From Telmatactis stephensoni (taxonomy: Eukaryota; Cnidaria; Anthozoa; Actiniaria; Isophelliidae): DNA of 64,000 nt. Below are positions 1 through 11,009 of this stretch, one piece after another (the first letter of the stretch is position 1; each line of letters begins with the position of its first letter). The translations under genes were made by a program, and so were the position numbers. Below the pieces are notes generated by a model. It was given only the letters and a program-made list of their open reading frames with translations, made no database searches and was not told the DNA's origin. Location: NCBI GenBank assembly GCA_029948255.1, contig JALIZF010001483.1:5001-69000 (forward strand), read 5' to 3'.

Positions 1-16
1 AACCCTAACCCTAACC

Positions 17-57
<41 letters not shown>

Positions 58-63
58 CCCTAA
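1..63 (+). repeat. Telomeric repeat, CCCTAA orientation
   Basis: About ten tandem copies of CCCTAA, with one 7-base unit (CCCTAAA) near position 36. This is the orientation expected at the left end of an animal chromosome with TTAGGG telomeres. It is short and ends at an inverted junction with the next block. Confidence 0.97.
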
Positions 64-64
64 G

Positions 65-419
65 TTAGGGTTAGGTTAGGGTTAGGGTTAGGGTTAGGGT
101 TAGGGTTAGGGTTAGGGTTAGGGTTAGGGTTAGGGTTAGGGTAGGTTAGGGTTAGGGTTAGGGTTAGGGTTAGGGTTAGGGTTAGGGTTAGGGTTAGGGT
201 TAGGGTTAGGGTTAGGGTTAGGGTTAGGGTTAGGGTTAGGGTTAGGTTAGGGTTAGGGTTAGGGTTAGGGTTAGGGTTAGGGTTAGGGTTAGGGTTAGGG
301 TTAGGGTTAGGGTTAGGTTAGGGTTAGGGTTAGGGTTAGGGTTAGGGTTAGGGTTAGGGTTAGGGTTAGGGTTAGGGTTAGGGTTAGGGTTAGGGTTAGG
401 GTTAGGGTTAGGGTTAGGG
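65..419 (+). repeat. Telomeric repeat, TTAGGG orientation
   Basis: Roughly 59 tandem TTAGGG units with a few slipped ones (TTAGG, or GTAGG near 141-146, 241-246 and 312-317). The orientation is opposite to 1-63, so the two blocks meet head to head around base 64. Either this block is an inverted interstitial telomere copy, or the first 63 bases are a fold-back read or assembly artefact. Confidence 0.97.
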
Positions 420-1069
420 CGATTTTCGCTAAACCAGTGGAGTATTCGTTATTAGAGCTAGGTTTTTACTTAGCCCCCGTAGGGGGCCTGGATTGAAATT
501 TTGGAATCACAGTCATGTCCTTAATACGCATGCTCGTACTTAACTACGCACAACTCATGTGATCAATCTCGTACTCTGAGCCTGCGTTCCTGTTGGTCAG
601 CTGACCAAGAGGAACGCAGGCTCAGAGTACGAGATTGCATTTTGATCTGGTAATGGCGGAGAAAGCGATTAATCTTGAACGACTGAAAGTAAACACAAAT
701 ACTATGGATAATACGCTCAATACGCATACAAAATATGTACACACCATTCGTGGTAGACCTGTCGAGCATTTTCGGAACGGTTCAATGCGAACATTTGTGA
801 GTGAACCTTATCGAGAACATGCTACATCACAGCCAGAGCTCTGCATCACAGCTATGAGCGAACCTTTGATAATATATCAAAGTTATCTAATGCTGATCTT
901 ATGGGGATAACCATCTATGTAAGCATCGTCGCCGATTTATTCGTGATCGTTAGCCAAGCAGAATACCGATAATAACTTTGAAATCTCTAAGGAACAAGAG
1001 CAGAAAGGTTAGATCTATGCTCGTATTCTTTCATGTACTTATACCTTCGTCATCTGACAGTGTAGTTGT
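420..1069. other. Subtelomeric DNA without a recognisable gene
   Basis: Unique-looking sequence directly inside the telomere repeat. Apart from the palindrome at 564-637 no gene, RNA or TE domain was recognised; the short open frames here have no coding signature. Confidence 0.6.
564..637. repeat. 74-bp near-perfect palindrome
   Basis: Two 37-base arms meet with no loop at 600/601 and differ at a single position. The centre reads GGTCAGCTGACC. It could extrude a cruciform or be a tiny foldback element; no target duplication is obvious. Confidence 0.85.
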
Positions 1070-1214
1070 TTGGTTCTTTCTCGATGTATACGTAATAATC
1101 GTACTGTAATTCGGTTCAGAGGTCTTTGTTTTCCAGGCTATTGTATCGTTCCAGGGTCTTTGTTCTTGACTATTATTCCAATGTCTTCGGGATTCTTACA
1201 TCGAGAAAGAACCA
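1070..1214. repeat. Foldback element with 18-bp inverted ends
   Basis: TGGTTCTTTCTCGATGTA at 1070-1087 is repeated inverted at 1197-1214, enclosing about 109 bp. It is MITE-like; no target-site duplication was identified. Confidence 0.6.
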
Positions 1215-1456
1215 GTTGTTTACATGTCAATGTTAGAAAACAAAATAAAACGACATTTTTGTATAATTGTTGTGGAAGAATTCGTCTAATTATAAGGAAG
1301 ATGAATTATCGAGCATTGATAAATAACAATATTTTCTTTTAACAAACTGATGTGTCCCCTTAAGAGTGAGACCCATGTAACAAATTACTGCAAAATATAT
1401 AGATGAAGTATACCCACAGGAAAAATCCTAAACCTCGAATTTTATTGATAGCCTAG

Positions 1457-2075
1457 GTGATGAGTTACTTGGTATTTGGACAAAATGCAGGACAACAATT
1501 TTTTGCAATGAGTTTGTGCTCTTTGATTTACAAAAACAAACAAGGAATCACTTCTGCCAATGACCTTGTATCAATAATGAGCATAGGAAATCAGTTGTAT
1601 TCAGGTTTGTCTCAATTAGCCAGACAGTCCTTTTTAATGCAGACAGAATTACCACCAATGTTGAATATACTGACTATTAACTTCAATATAGTGAAAGGCT
1701 ACACTGGTACTATACATCAAGAACCTTGCAATAGAAGGATATCAATACTGCACTTCTTTACAAAGAGCCTTTGAGTCACTTTTGTCTGAAAATTTCACCA
1801 ATTTTGTGTTAACAGTTGGGTGCACAGCTGTTGCCATATATTGTAATGGTACTGCAGGTTTCAAAATATTTGATTCTCATTCTAGAGATTTACATGGTAG
1901 AGGTCATTTTCAAGGTAAATGTAGTGTAATCCGTTATATGATGAGTATACATAACAATGATATATTTTAGGTGAAAGGAGTACAAATTGAGAATGTTCAA
2001 AATAGCATGCTTTCTAAAAGCATTGTGAATGAAGCTATAGCACTCTCTTTGCTACTCTATCATGAAACCATGTAA
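1457..2075 (+). pseudogene. Broken C76/OTU-like cysteine peptidase domain, probably TE-derived
   Basis: Two frames read as one damaged protein. The first (1457 to about 1730) carries motifs such as GNQLYSGLSQLARQSFLMQT. A frameshift near 1730 leads into a second frame with TVGCTAVAIYCNGTAGFKIF and FDSHSRD, which meets an in-frame TAG at 1968 and then stays open to 2075. The pattern resembles the herpes-tegument-like (C76-type) peptidase domains found in large cnidarian ORFs, often beside helicases in mobile elements; that family call is from memory. The expected catalytic Cys region (GQQC) reads GQQF here. No intact reading frame exists, so it should not be functional. Confidence 0.5.
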
Positions 2076-3450
2076 TTACTAGAATAAAAACACATTATCT
2101 ACTATTGTTGACTATGGAAAAAAACTGCATGATCAATCAACTTGAAATTTAGAAGATAACCAGCTATCACCAGTCAATTTACCAAGAACTGTAGATGTGT
2201 GTGGAACTGATTAGTAAATTGAAATAATATACATGAGAGTGAAGGAGAATTGATTGATTCGCTTGAAAGCAAATTAATCCTTTAGAATGACATAATAAAT
2301 AATGTTGTTATATACCAACTGTCAAAGTCAATTTTTTCCGTTCTCTGATTGGGCGAGAGCGCATCACGTGAACGTCAACAGATTTTGCTGTTTCCCTAGC
2401 AACAACTCTCAGCGGGCAACAGTGAGTTTTATTGACCATTAATAATAAAACCAGAAGTTGATTGAGCTTTGAAGGCGGCAGCATGCGTTTACAAATTCAT
2501 TCATGAGGCAAAACATGTGTTTATTGTCAAACTTTTAAGACCAATACGGTCTCGGGACCACAAAACATACTGTTTCCCTCGGTCACAGTCAATAAGTGTT
2601 AAATAGTGAATGCACAGGGTTTTTGATATCATTTTCCTCTTAATTCTATCAGTCAGATCTTTAAACCCCAAAAATGATCTAATGTTCCCTCTTGCTTTAT
2701 AATGAAAGGGAAACGCCCTCCATTCAATATATTACAAACATAAATGGAACCATTTTACTTGTTGATGCCTTCAAAAATATACATGAGAACTGAGCTTTCA
2801 GAGAATTACATATCACATTTAGCCCACGTCACAGACTAGAAAAGTGAGTGCAGAAATTCATGGTTATTAAGTTACATAAGCATCATCATAAATACATGAA
2901 TCCATAGTTTTATATGTGTGCTAACTTGTTTTACAGCTCTTGTTTCTAAGCAAAATCCATAGTTTTGTATTGTTACGACCATCTTTCCTCTATTTCCTGT
3001 TTATTTTTTTCATATCCTTAGGGTTATCCTTAGCCTGTTTTTTCTCCAAAATTATTTTTTCTTTGGTGGCTCCATTGCTTCATAGTTTTGCTTTTGTCTG
3101 TGATTGTTCATCAACTTCATAAACTTTTTTATTTCATTTTTGTCAACAAAATGGATTACATGAAAATGAAGCAAACTGTATTTTCTAATCCCCTGGAAAG
3201 TTACATTTACACAAAGATGTGCATTTCTTCAGTGATTACAAGCCATTCATAAAGTCAACATTGAAGTACACAGGGATCCCAACACTTACAGCGGTATTCA
3301 TTTTAGCTTCTCAGCCTGAGAGTGCCTGGGTTCTTACAGTTTTTTTTGTTTTTTTTTTGCTTTTATAGCTACTGTCTATGCTTTTGAGATGTCACACCTT
3401 GAACGATAGTCAGTGTTTGTGCAATTAACTAGATGATATATATATATACA
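2076..3450. other. Intergenic stretch without recognisable features
   Basis: AT-rich sequence with poly-T tracts near 3340-3360 and a short TA run at about 3437. Both strands were read for coding motifs, RNA boxes and inverted ends; nothing convincing was found. Confidence 0.5.
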
Positions 3451-4030
3451 TGTTTGATGGTATAGTCTTCTCAAGTATGTTAAGGTCTGTGTTGAAGGCC
3501 AATTATGGTTAAAATCAATTTATTTTTCTTCTATCCTCATTTTCTGCTCAATCCTTACCAAAATTTTCATGGACACATAACTTTATGACCTTAACATTTA
3601 AGGAAGAAAGGTTTGGGGTTTGGCTGTCATGTGACCTTGAACCTCACTTCCAAAACTCCAAAAATTTGAATTAAAATGGGGAGATGGCCATTATCTGTAC
3701 CTGAAAGCTGTGGCATGAAATAGATTTTAATGCCACTTCTCAATAATTGGGCGTTTAGACATTTTTACCTTCAACTCTCTTGAAGCAGTTATTCGTCAAA
3801 ACAGGTCACGTGACCAGTTGGTACTCATTTATATTTCCAAATATCTCCTTTACTGCCTATCATAAACATAGGATATCTAAACGTAGGATGTTGAGGTGCC
3901 ATATGGCAATGATTTTAAAAGCATAATTTTTATCTCGTTAATAAAACTCGTATCCCCATTTTAGAAAAACTACTTTTCTCCACTTCTGGTCACGTGACCA
4001 GTGAAACTTACAAATCATCACTTAATTTAT
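3450..4030. repeat. Degenerate ~180-bp tandem repeat, block 1
   Basis: The palindrome GGTCACGTGACC occurs at 3804-3815 and 3988-3999, and a variant (GTCATGTGACC) around 3625-3636. The spacings are 179 and 184 bp. Flanking sequence between copies is only loosely alike, so this looks like an old satellite or multi-copy element with a conserved E-box core (CACGTG). A second block lies at 9850-10340. Confidence 0.55.
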
Positions 4031-4408
4031 TTATTTTTATTTATTTATAAGCTTCGCCCTACTTCGCCCAACTTAAGGTTGATCATTAGATGGATATCTG
4101 TTCATAGACGAAGTTTGGTAAATTTTTATCAAGACGTTTGCTCATAACAAAAATAAGTGTATTTTGAAGGTTTTGGCTTCAACCCAGGGTTAGGCTCAGA
4201 TTTCAACCGTCAGGGATTCGTGGGCCCGCGATACTTATACCTAGTATAGTCTTTGTTATGGCTATTATATTTTAAGACAAACTTACATGATACGCGTACG
4301 TGATATTTTAAACAAAGAAATTCACATTCCACACACAAATTCGAAAATGGCGGTAAAGCAAAAACGTCTACTATTTGGAATTCTGGAATCGTAAAACAAT
4401 AAGGCCTA

Positions 4409-4527
4409 GTTCAAAAGTCGCATCTCACATGTACGAAACTCAATGCAAATTAGTCAAATCTTTTGTTTCTTCTCATTATCATCTCATTTGCATTGAATTC
4501 AGCACATGTGAGATGCGACGTTTGAAC
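4409..4527. mobile_element. Foldback MITE, family A copy 1
   Basis: The ends GTTCAAAAGTCGCATCTCAC and the inverted form ending at 4527 pair, followed inward by further pairing (CAATGCAAAT). A related copy sits at 6436-6518. It is non-coding. Confidence 0.65.
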
Positions 4528-4794
4528 TACAACGGCGTGCAGAATAGTTGAGACATTGTGCCCTAAAATTGACGTTCTTTGATATTATACCCATCATGTA
4601 AGTCGTGGAACGGCCATATATTCTGAAACCCCCTCCCCCCGACTCAATGTTGGTTGGGTCAAGTGTTGGGCCTAGCAGGAATCTCCCCGGCCTACTCAAC
4701 ACTGAGAGAGGGGGGAGGGGGAGCATAAAACAGGGTTGGCTAATTAAGGCCAAAATTGGGACAGTGTCTCAACAGGTTCTGCACGCCGTTGTAG
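4527..4794. mobile_element. Foldback MITE, family B copy 1, with C/G-rich inner arms
   Basis: Outer arms CTACAACGGCGTGCAGAA pair with the inverse ending at 4794. Inside lies a second inverted pair: a C-rich run (about 4627-4640) ahead of CAATGTTG and a G-rich run (about 4710-4722) after CAACACTGA. The same architecture recurs at 15948-16208. Confidence 0.65.
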
Positions 4795-5135
4795 GCCTAA
4801 GTGATAATGAACTGACAGTTTGTGTGGAATGTGTTTGCAGTTTTGCACGGAACCAAGTACGTATAACCCCTCCCTCTCCCTTCGGTCAATGATTCCTTTT
4901 TTCCAAATTACTATAAAATATTCTAATAAAACAACTATATCGATCTACCGTAGCCTTGATTGGAAGAACCATGGTCTGACGCCATTACAAATACACTATA
5001 AATAAATCCAATCTTTGTTACTATTGTTTTAATTGTGCACGCTTTCCGAAAATAGCATGCAAGCACAAGTGTTATAATTTATCATTCAGGGATTAGAAAT
5101 ACCAAAATCATGTGGATTCGATCGCTATTTAGCAA

Positions 5136-5278
5136 AGAGTGCATGCACTTAATCCGTGAAACAAACACTACTAATTACTACTAAATAGTGTTGATTAGAC
5201 AATAGGAAACAAAGGAATTACCATAATTTAGCACTATTTTGTACTATCTATGTTACACGGATTAAGTGCGTGCACTCT
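5136..5278. mobile_element. Foldback MITE
   Basis: AGAGTGCATGCACTTAATCC at the left pairs with GGATTAAGTGCGTGCACTCT at the right, and pairing continues inward around AAATAGTG. About 143 bp, non-coding. Confidence 0.65.
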
Positions 5279-6140
5279 ATCAGTCGTTTATTAGGGATGT
5301 CCGTTTTAGCGGCACTGGCACAAGGTATGCCAGACTTGTAATTGACATAAGTTAAAGCCGATTCAAAGTTATTGTCTTGGACCCATTCATTTTAACAAAA
5401 GGCTTGGCGATTATCAACAATAGAGAGGTTTTTTATTGAATTTCCATCCCGTCCACGTGCGAAGTGCAATTTTGGCCATTGTAATGCTGCCATATACTTT
5501 AATTTTCCACATTTTCGATTTCCAGTTATGGGGAAATTATTATCAAAATTTGAAGTACTTTTTTGATGTAAAATGTGAAGAATTAATTCGTGATTACATC
5601 CATGTTGCCGTCGTTTCATTTTAAGTTTTTTTCCCTTTTTTCTTCTTGCCATCCGAGCATTTCTGTAATGGTGTGGAAAGTCATGTCCGGCTAAACTATT
5701 ACTAGTTGAGCATTTCAGCTTTAGAAAACTGTTGTCCTTTTCCAGTTTCCCGTTTGGCGTATGGACGTGACAGCTGTCATGCTCTTTGCATGGTTGGTTT
5801 GCACTTCAAAGAAAGAATTTGACAGAAAACTGTAATATCAGTGTGAACAGAAAACTGCGTATTTTGTTTCTTGCATAACTTTGACTTTGAGATGAAATTT
5901 TGTTGAACCACTTCATGTAAGGAAAGACTTCTAGCAAAGCTAAAGATTACAAACAATTTACGGGGTACGACAAACCTTGTACACCTTGAGAAGGGTGACA
6001 AAAGCTCTGTTTATTACATGGTCAGCTATGGTCTTTGGTACTCAAGACAGCCTCACCAGAGGGAGAGCTTATCTTGTCCGGTAGAATAGAATTATCCGGA
6101 TTGCTGACAGGCATATTCATTATTTCCTTGCCGTTTTGGT

Positions 6141-6433
6141 ATAAACTAAACGGGGTGCGTTCTCACGGGACGGTCGAATTTTTGACCGGTTGAAAAATCG
6201 ACCTGGATATGCTGTTGGTACGAGAATTTAACCGGTCAAGCTGTTCACATGGTAAGACCTCGATACCAGTCAATATATCGACTGTGCCGGCTAAAAATTC
6301 GTTCTCATGAATATCATTTTGCAAGTTGAATATTTGCTGTGGTTCAAATTTCCGTGCGATTATCACGGACCTCCGTGCGATTATCACGAACGGATTTTGT
6401 TTTGACCGGTCAAAAATTTGACCAGTTTAGTAT
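6141..6433. mobile_element. Nested foldback element
   Basis: ATAAACTAAAC at 6141 pairs imperfectly with GTTTAGTAT at 6425, with inner inverted copies of GAATTTTTGACCGG. A tandem duplicate of CCGTGCGATTATCACG lies at 6351-6390. It sits inside the 5294-7639 element. Confidence 0.5.
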
Positions 6434-6435
6434 GA

Positions 6436-6518
6436 ACTGTACGTGAGAAACTCAATGAAAATTAGTCAAATCTTTCATTTCTATCATTTGCACTTAATTG
6501 CGCACATGTGAGATGCAA
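6436..6518. mobile_element. MITE family A copy 2 (truncated)
   Basis: Shares AAACTCAATG(C/A)AAATTAGTC and CACATGTGAGATGC with the copy at 4409-4527. The left arm is degraded. Confidence 0.5.
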
Positions 6519-7750
6519 AACACGCTATAATTCTCTACTACGCTGGCAAAACTAACAATAACAATGACGACTACCTAAACTGGGTTTTAGCGCTTACGTG
6601 ATACATGTGCAAAGACATTAGAAGAGATTCAACGCTTCGAATGGAAATAAAAAACTTGCAGGCATGAATATGTTGAGCCTTCTAAATACGTTTGTGGCTT
6701 TGAAGTCTGCAGAAAAAAAAACTTACTGAAATTAGAGAGCTCTTGATTATATTAATTAACAAACAGAAGACATAGTTACGAGCAAATCTGCTCCAAATCA
6801 AAGCTACGAAAACAAGCAAAAAAAAAACGGTTAAGGAATATAGGGACTGATGTAGAGCTGAAATGCAAACAGCATCGACAGCATCACTTATCGTTCAAGT
6901 AATATACAGGGCGCGTAATTTTCTGTCGCAAGTCAGCGTTATATCTGTGTAAAGATCCGGAACTGAAGGCAAACCGGTAAAGCGCGCGCCATCGAGTTCC
7001 TCGGCTCCGTATTTTTTGAACTCAGTCAAATGACAAACTTTTCGTATTGAATACAAACAAGAGAATATTAATTCGCAAGTAAAAATTTTGAAGATAACCT
7101 CCTGCAAAAAAGGAACTATGATAACTAATCTGAAATTGACTATGAAATAATTCTCCGTATTTTCCGCACATAAACATGGCAGGGTCCGGTTATAAGTTTA
7201 TAGGATATGTTTGAAAATTAAAAACAACATTTCCCCTCCAAAAATGTGGAAAGATCTTAGTTTTACATTTTTCCTTTGCTTGCTATCAATCAGCTGATGA
7301 ATCTCATTATTTTTGTCTTGACTGGATGACAAAACCGGTTTGACTAGGGGGCAAAAGCTCTCATCCAGAAAGAGTCCTTTTGTAAACTTGTAATTCAGCT
7401 GGTAAAAATTCCGCACGAGACAGGATATGACGCCTATTGATAGCAGGCAGTTTGTGCTATTTTCCAAGTTTCAGTATTACACGATGATCAGTGTTGGTAT
7501 TTTTACTGGTATCCTTATTGGTCTTTAGTGTTTTTATGATAGAGAGAGAACAATGGCTTGAAAGTTGAGGTGTGACTTTGAAACAATAGTCCCTTATTTT
7601 GTGCCAAACTCGCTGTTGTGCCGCTAAAACGGACATCCCTATTGTAAATATTTCTCACTGGAATTTTAACCATTCGTTGAAATCACATAAATATGGCCGT
7701 GCAGCAAGAAGCTTCATAAGCGCAGTTCACTCAGTGTAGAAAGTTGGAGG

Positions 7751-7827
7751 ATGCAAAGAACTAGAGAAAGACTCGGAGATAACGACGAAGCCACATTGGC
7801 CCAACAAAAAGAGTCAAAGAAATCCAG
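7751..7827 (+). CDS. Possible first coding exon of an unidentified gene
   Basis: ATG at 7751 opens a frame of 25 codons (charged, starting MQRTRERLGDNDEATLAQQ) that runs into a good donor site (AG|GTAAGT at 7827/7828). A short leader lies upstream. A conceivable next exon at about 9354-9410 ends in another GTAAGT, but no chain of exons with a recognisable product could be built. It could be chance or a TE exon. Confidence 0.22.
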
Positions 7828-8650
7828 GTAAGTAAAATTACACAGGAACTATTAGAAAACGAACAGCAAATTAGTTACAAAAGTTGAACTAATATCCGTC
7901 TTGAGCTAAAATTCTCGCTCGTTAGAAGTGTTAATCTTCTTGCTATGCAGCTAGAGTTCTAAAGAGTACTTGGCATGGTATTCTAGCTTATTTAACCATC
8001 CTAATCAAGCGATGTGTATTCTAACTCAAAGCTTAAAACATATTTCAATATCTCGTACAGCAAACTTGGTCGCTGCATTTTGAAGTTCAATCCTATGTCA
8101 GACGATAAGTCAAAATTATAAACTTTTGGGGTAGTGTGTGCAACAATATAGCACAAAATTTTTGTTTAGTTTAAGAAATACGCGTACGAATTAAAGTCAA
8201 AGTAGAGTTTTCCGATTTACGGGCTTTGGCACTAATAGTGCCACATACTAATTAGTATATTTTATAGTGTGTGCAATATTGCGTGCTTACACCACGTATC
8301 AGAAAACCCTGCACTTCTTCGTTAGATTCCAGCACTCCGAATATACATTTGACATTTTTTTATCATTTTGCTTTTCCACACTGAAACAGAATTTTCTTAT
8401 TTTAGACAAAAGAAATAGGCTGTTTTAGTGTGGACGGATAGCCTGTAAACAGGCTCTGGGGAGAGAAGGACTTGTCGTAGCAATGCGTTTCCATATAATT
8501 CAAAACCGTCGAAAGGCAAAACAAATTTTGGTCAATAATCTTTTCATCAAAATTAGCTAACAAACTTATCTAGCCCTTACTAGCAAATAACTAGAAATAA
8601 CAACTGTTCTGTGGGCCGTCAGTCCATATAGTGGCAAAACGACGCTTTCG

Positions 8651-8690
8651 AGCAGGGCGCTTGGAGGTACCTCCAAGCTAAGCGCCCTGC
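8651..8690. repeat. 40-bp hairpin centred on GGTACC
   Basis: GCAGGGCGCTTGGAG pairs with its inverse across GGTACC, with a 3-base bulge in the right arm. GC-rich in an AT-rich setting. Function unknown. Confidence 0.7.
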
Positions 8691-9195
8691 TTTCGAGCCT
8701 GCAGTGCGTATACGTGATCGCTCGGATAGCATAATTTAGAGATGAGGTCTAGGAAAAGGATTCAGCTTTGCTTGTAATGTATGTATTGGCTGATTCAGAT
8801 GAGTCATCAAGCTGGATTAAACATTTCAGAGATTAATCTTCACGTACGCAGGAAACGGCAGACGGCAGAGACGATTACGCGGCCTCCTTTTCTTCGCAGC
8901 TGCTGATGTGCGTTTGGAGCTTTTCATGTTTACGACAAATGTGAAATGACTTATCTTCGCGTTCAAACGCCAACGACAAACGCGAATAAAGTCTGCCCTC
9001 TGCCGTTTCCCGTACACTGGGTGAAGCTTAAGCCAACCCGAGTACTTGAGTGTGATCGGCCAATCAATGTACCTTTATACCTCGGCACTCGCAGCGAGCT
9101 AAGGAGTACCCGTTAGAAATAAAATCTATTGTTCATAGGCGAATAAAAATGATCGCTGCGAGTTCTTTCTGCGATGAGTGGAGCGAGTCTGCTTA

Positions 9196-9265
9196 AGGGG
9201 GTGTTTACATCATAACAGGGGAATCATCCTACCTGCTATTAGTATATATTTACTGTATTCTATTT
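9196..9265 (+). mobile_element. Half-copy of the 55986-56180 MITE family
   Basis: Starts GGGGGTGTTTACAT and continues with AATCATCCTACCTGCT and ATTTACTGTATTC, matching the left half of the foldback at 55986-56180. The right half is missing. Confidence 0.5.
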
Positions 9266-9849
9266 CTATTGCTGGCACTATTAGTGCCAAATCGGCCTTT
9301 AAGCCCGTAAATCGGAAAACCCTAGTCTTTGTTAATAGATATACTCGATTGAACAGATGTGACTTACGTGTTGAGTTGGTGAAGAAGAGGGCATGCTGCT
9401 GCAGTACGGTAAGTACTGTACTTTTGTTAAGCCTATAGGAATTACGGTACAAAATTAAGAAACGAGCTTGTATTGCCAGATATCGAAAGTCTGAGAATTT
9501 CGACTAAGAATTAATTCTCTGAAATTTCCCTTCAGTAAAATTTTGAAGGCCGAAAACAATTCCTAATGTATACGAAAAATATGTTTATTGGTCCTGTGAG
9601 CAGCTTTGTAAGTCGTAAGCGCTGAAAAAGTGGAAACTGGTCGACCATTCACACAAAAGCACAGTTGACGAGAAAAGTTCTATCTCTTCAAAGGAACAAC
9701 TTGCATCAAAGCCGCTCACAGGACAAGTAAGCAAAGACTTAATTTTAGCAACTTGTGATAAAAGTTATTTTGCGAAACTCAAGGTAGTTAAGGCCTGGGT
9801 CAGTGGCTAAATCAGGCGAAATATGTTTTTTGTGCTGTAGCACGAATTT

Positions 9850-10340
9850 TAAATCAGAAATAAATGATATTCGTCACAACGTTAGATATTCATAAAACAA
9901 TGAGCCTTAAGTGCTAAGTTTGTGATTTCAGCGGTCACGTGACCAGATAAGTCGTTTATCGTAACAAAATGTTTGAAAACTTTTCCGCACTCGAGTATTG
10001 GCGAAAAGAAAACGCAAGTGCTTGAAACGTAGTTCTTTTAAGTGAGTGTATTCCATTTTGATTAGAGAACATGACTATCGATTTTCATTAAAGCGATTTT
10101 TAGCAAAACAGGTCACGTGACCAAAACTCAAAATAATACTTTGCTTAATATCTCCCAGCCAATTGTTAAAAGTCCAGATGTCTACACAAAACTATTTAGG
10201 ACTAAACCCTCTTTATGCATTAGAGGTGTTATTTCTGTTTTTTAAGTGAAATTGAATTGCGGATTCAAGAAAAACGAAGTTTCCTCGTAATTGGTCACGT
10301 GACTACTCTACATCCAAAACACTAAGTTAAGGTTACTCAA
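9850..10340. repeat. Degenerate ~180-bp tandem repeat, block 2
   Basis: GGTCACGTGACC at 9933-9944 and 10111-10122, and GGTCACGTGAC at 10293-10303, are spaced 178 and 182 bp apart. The period and core match block 1 at 3450-4030. No open frame spans it. Confidence 0.55.
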
Positions 10341-10767
10341 CTAGTTATTATGTAACATTGTGCCAAGTGAAATAAGTTTTGCATTGTTATATCTTATATA
10401 GCAGAACAAAAACGTTCCAAGGTCAAGCAAGGTCAAACCCACGCCTTAAAAGTTGGATTTTTTTATCGTTCTTTAATTGAGAGTCACCAAATTTAATAGT
10501 TTTGATAAGTCTTTCGCGATTTATTCAAAATCCCTCTGATAAAACTTTCTGATTTTGAGTTGGTTTACTGTGCAAGAAAGTGAAGTTTAACACCTATATA
10601 GCCATTTTTCTAGAGCTCATTGAAAACGGGAGATATTTTAAGAAAACTGAATTCAATGATCTTTGTTTTTCGTTGCCACAGCAACGTGTCACGGAAAAAA
10701 ATTGGCATCAATCAAGTCTTCAATCCCTCTTTAGTATCGTGTGTGAAAATCATTTTGATCACACAAT

Positions 10768-11007
10768 TCACCGATCCCGCATCCATTGTTCTGCCTCCGT
10801 AGTTACTGTTGCTACGTCGGACAAGCTAGCATGATTTTTGACGTACAACCTGATACAGACACCCGATTGCTGAAATTTGTAAAGGTCTGTCTGAGACTGA
10901 GTGCATTCTAAAGGAACATCAAGAAATCGTGTGATAATATCTAAAACATCTTCGAATTCGAGTTTTGTTGCTCGGACATTTACTATTCCATTGGGAAAAC
11001 CATCCAT
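10768..11007 (-). CDS. Unidentified 79-residue open frame
   Basis: A complete ATG-to-stop frame with protein-like composition (for example RLYVKNHASLSDVATVTTEA near its C-terminus) and few low-complexity runs, unlike most chance frames here. I recognise no domain and see no neighbouring exon. It may be a fragment of a TE or of an expanded lineage-specific gene, or chance. Confidence 0.22.
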   Translation of the reverse strand: MDGFPNGIVNVRATKLEFEDVLDIITRFLDVPLECTQSQTDLYKFQQSGVCIRLYVKNHASLSDVATVTTEAEQWMRDR

Positions 11008-11009
11008 TG

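Larger units (their letters stand above)
5294..7639. mobile_element. 2.3-kb DNA transposon-like element with TIRs and TA duplication
   Basis: GGGATGTCCGTTTTAGCGGC at the left is repeated inverted at the right, where it ends at 7639. Both ends are flanked by TA (5292-5293 and 7640-7641), as expected for TA-inserting elements such as Tc1/mariner-like ones. Inside are only short open frames, mostly on the minus strand (7198-7467, 6895-7107, 5392-5652). They may be decayed exons of a transposase, but none shows a motif I can name. A foldback (6141-6433) and a family A MITE (6436-6518) are nested inside. Confidence 0.6.
8206..9322. mobile_element. Inverted-repeat pair bounding ~1.1 kb
   Basis: GTTTTCCGATTTACGGGCTT followed by TGGCACTAATAGTGCCA (8207-8244) appears inverted at 9273-9322. 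The inner 17-mer is itself palindromic. Between them no coding motif was recognised; the 8651-8690 palindrome lies inside. Likely a non-autonomous element. Confidence 0.5.

Noticed and set aside
2300..2480. Possible promoter (CCAAT-like and E-box-like words near 2350)
   Set aside because: No exon or transcript signal follows on either strand; words of this length are expected by chance.
4605..4892. 95-codon frame over the first family B MITE
   Set aside because: Composition follows the C/G-run hairpin and the other copy of the family does not preserve it.
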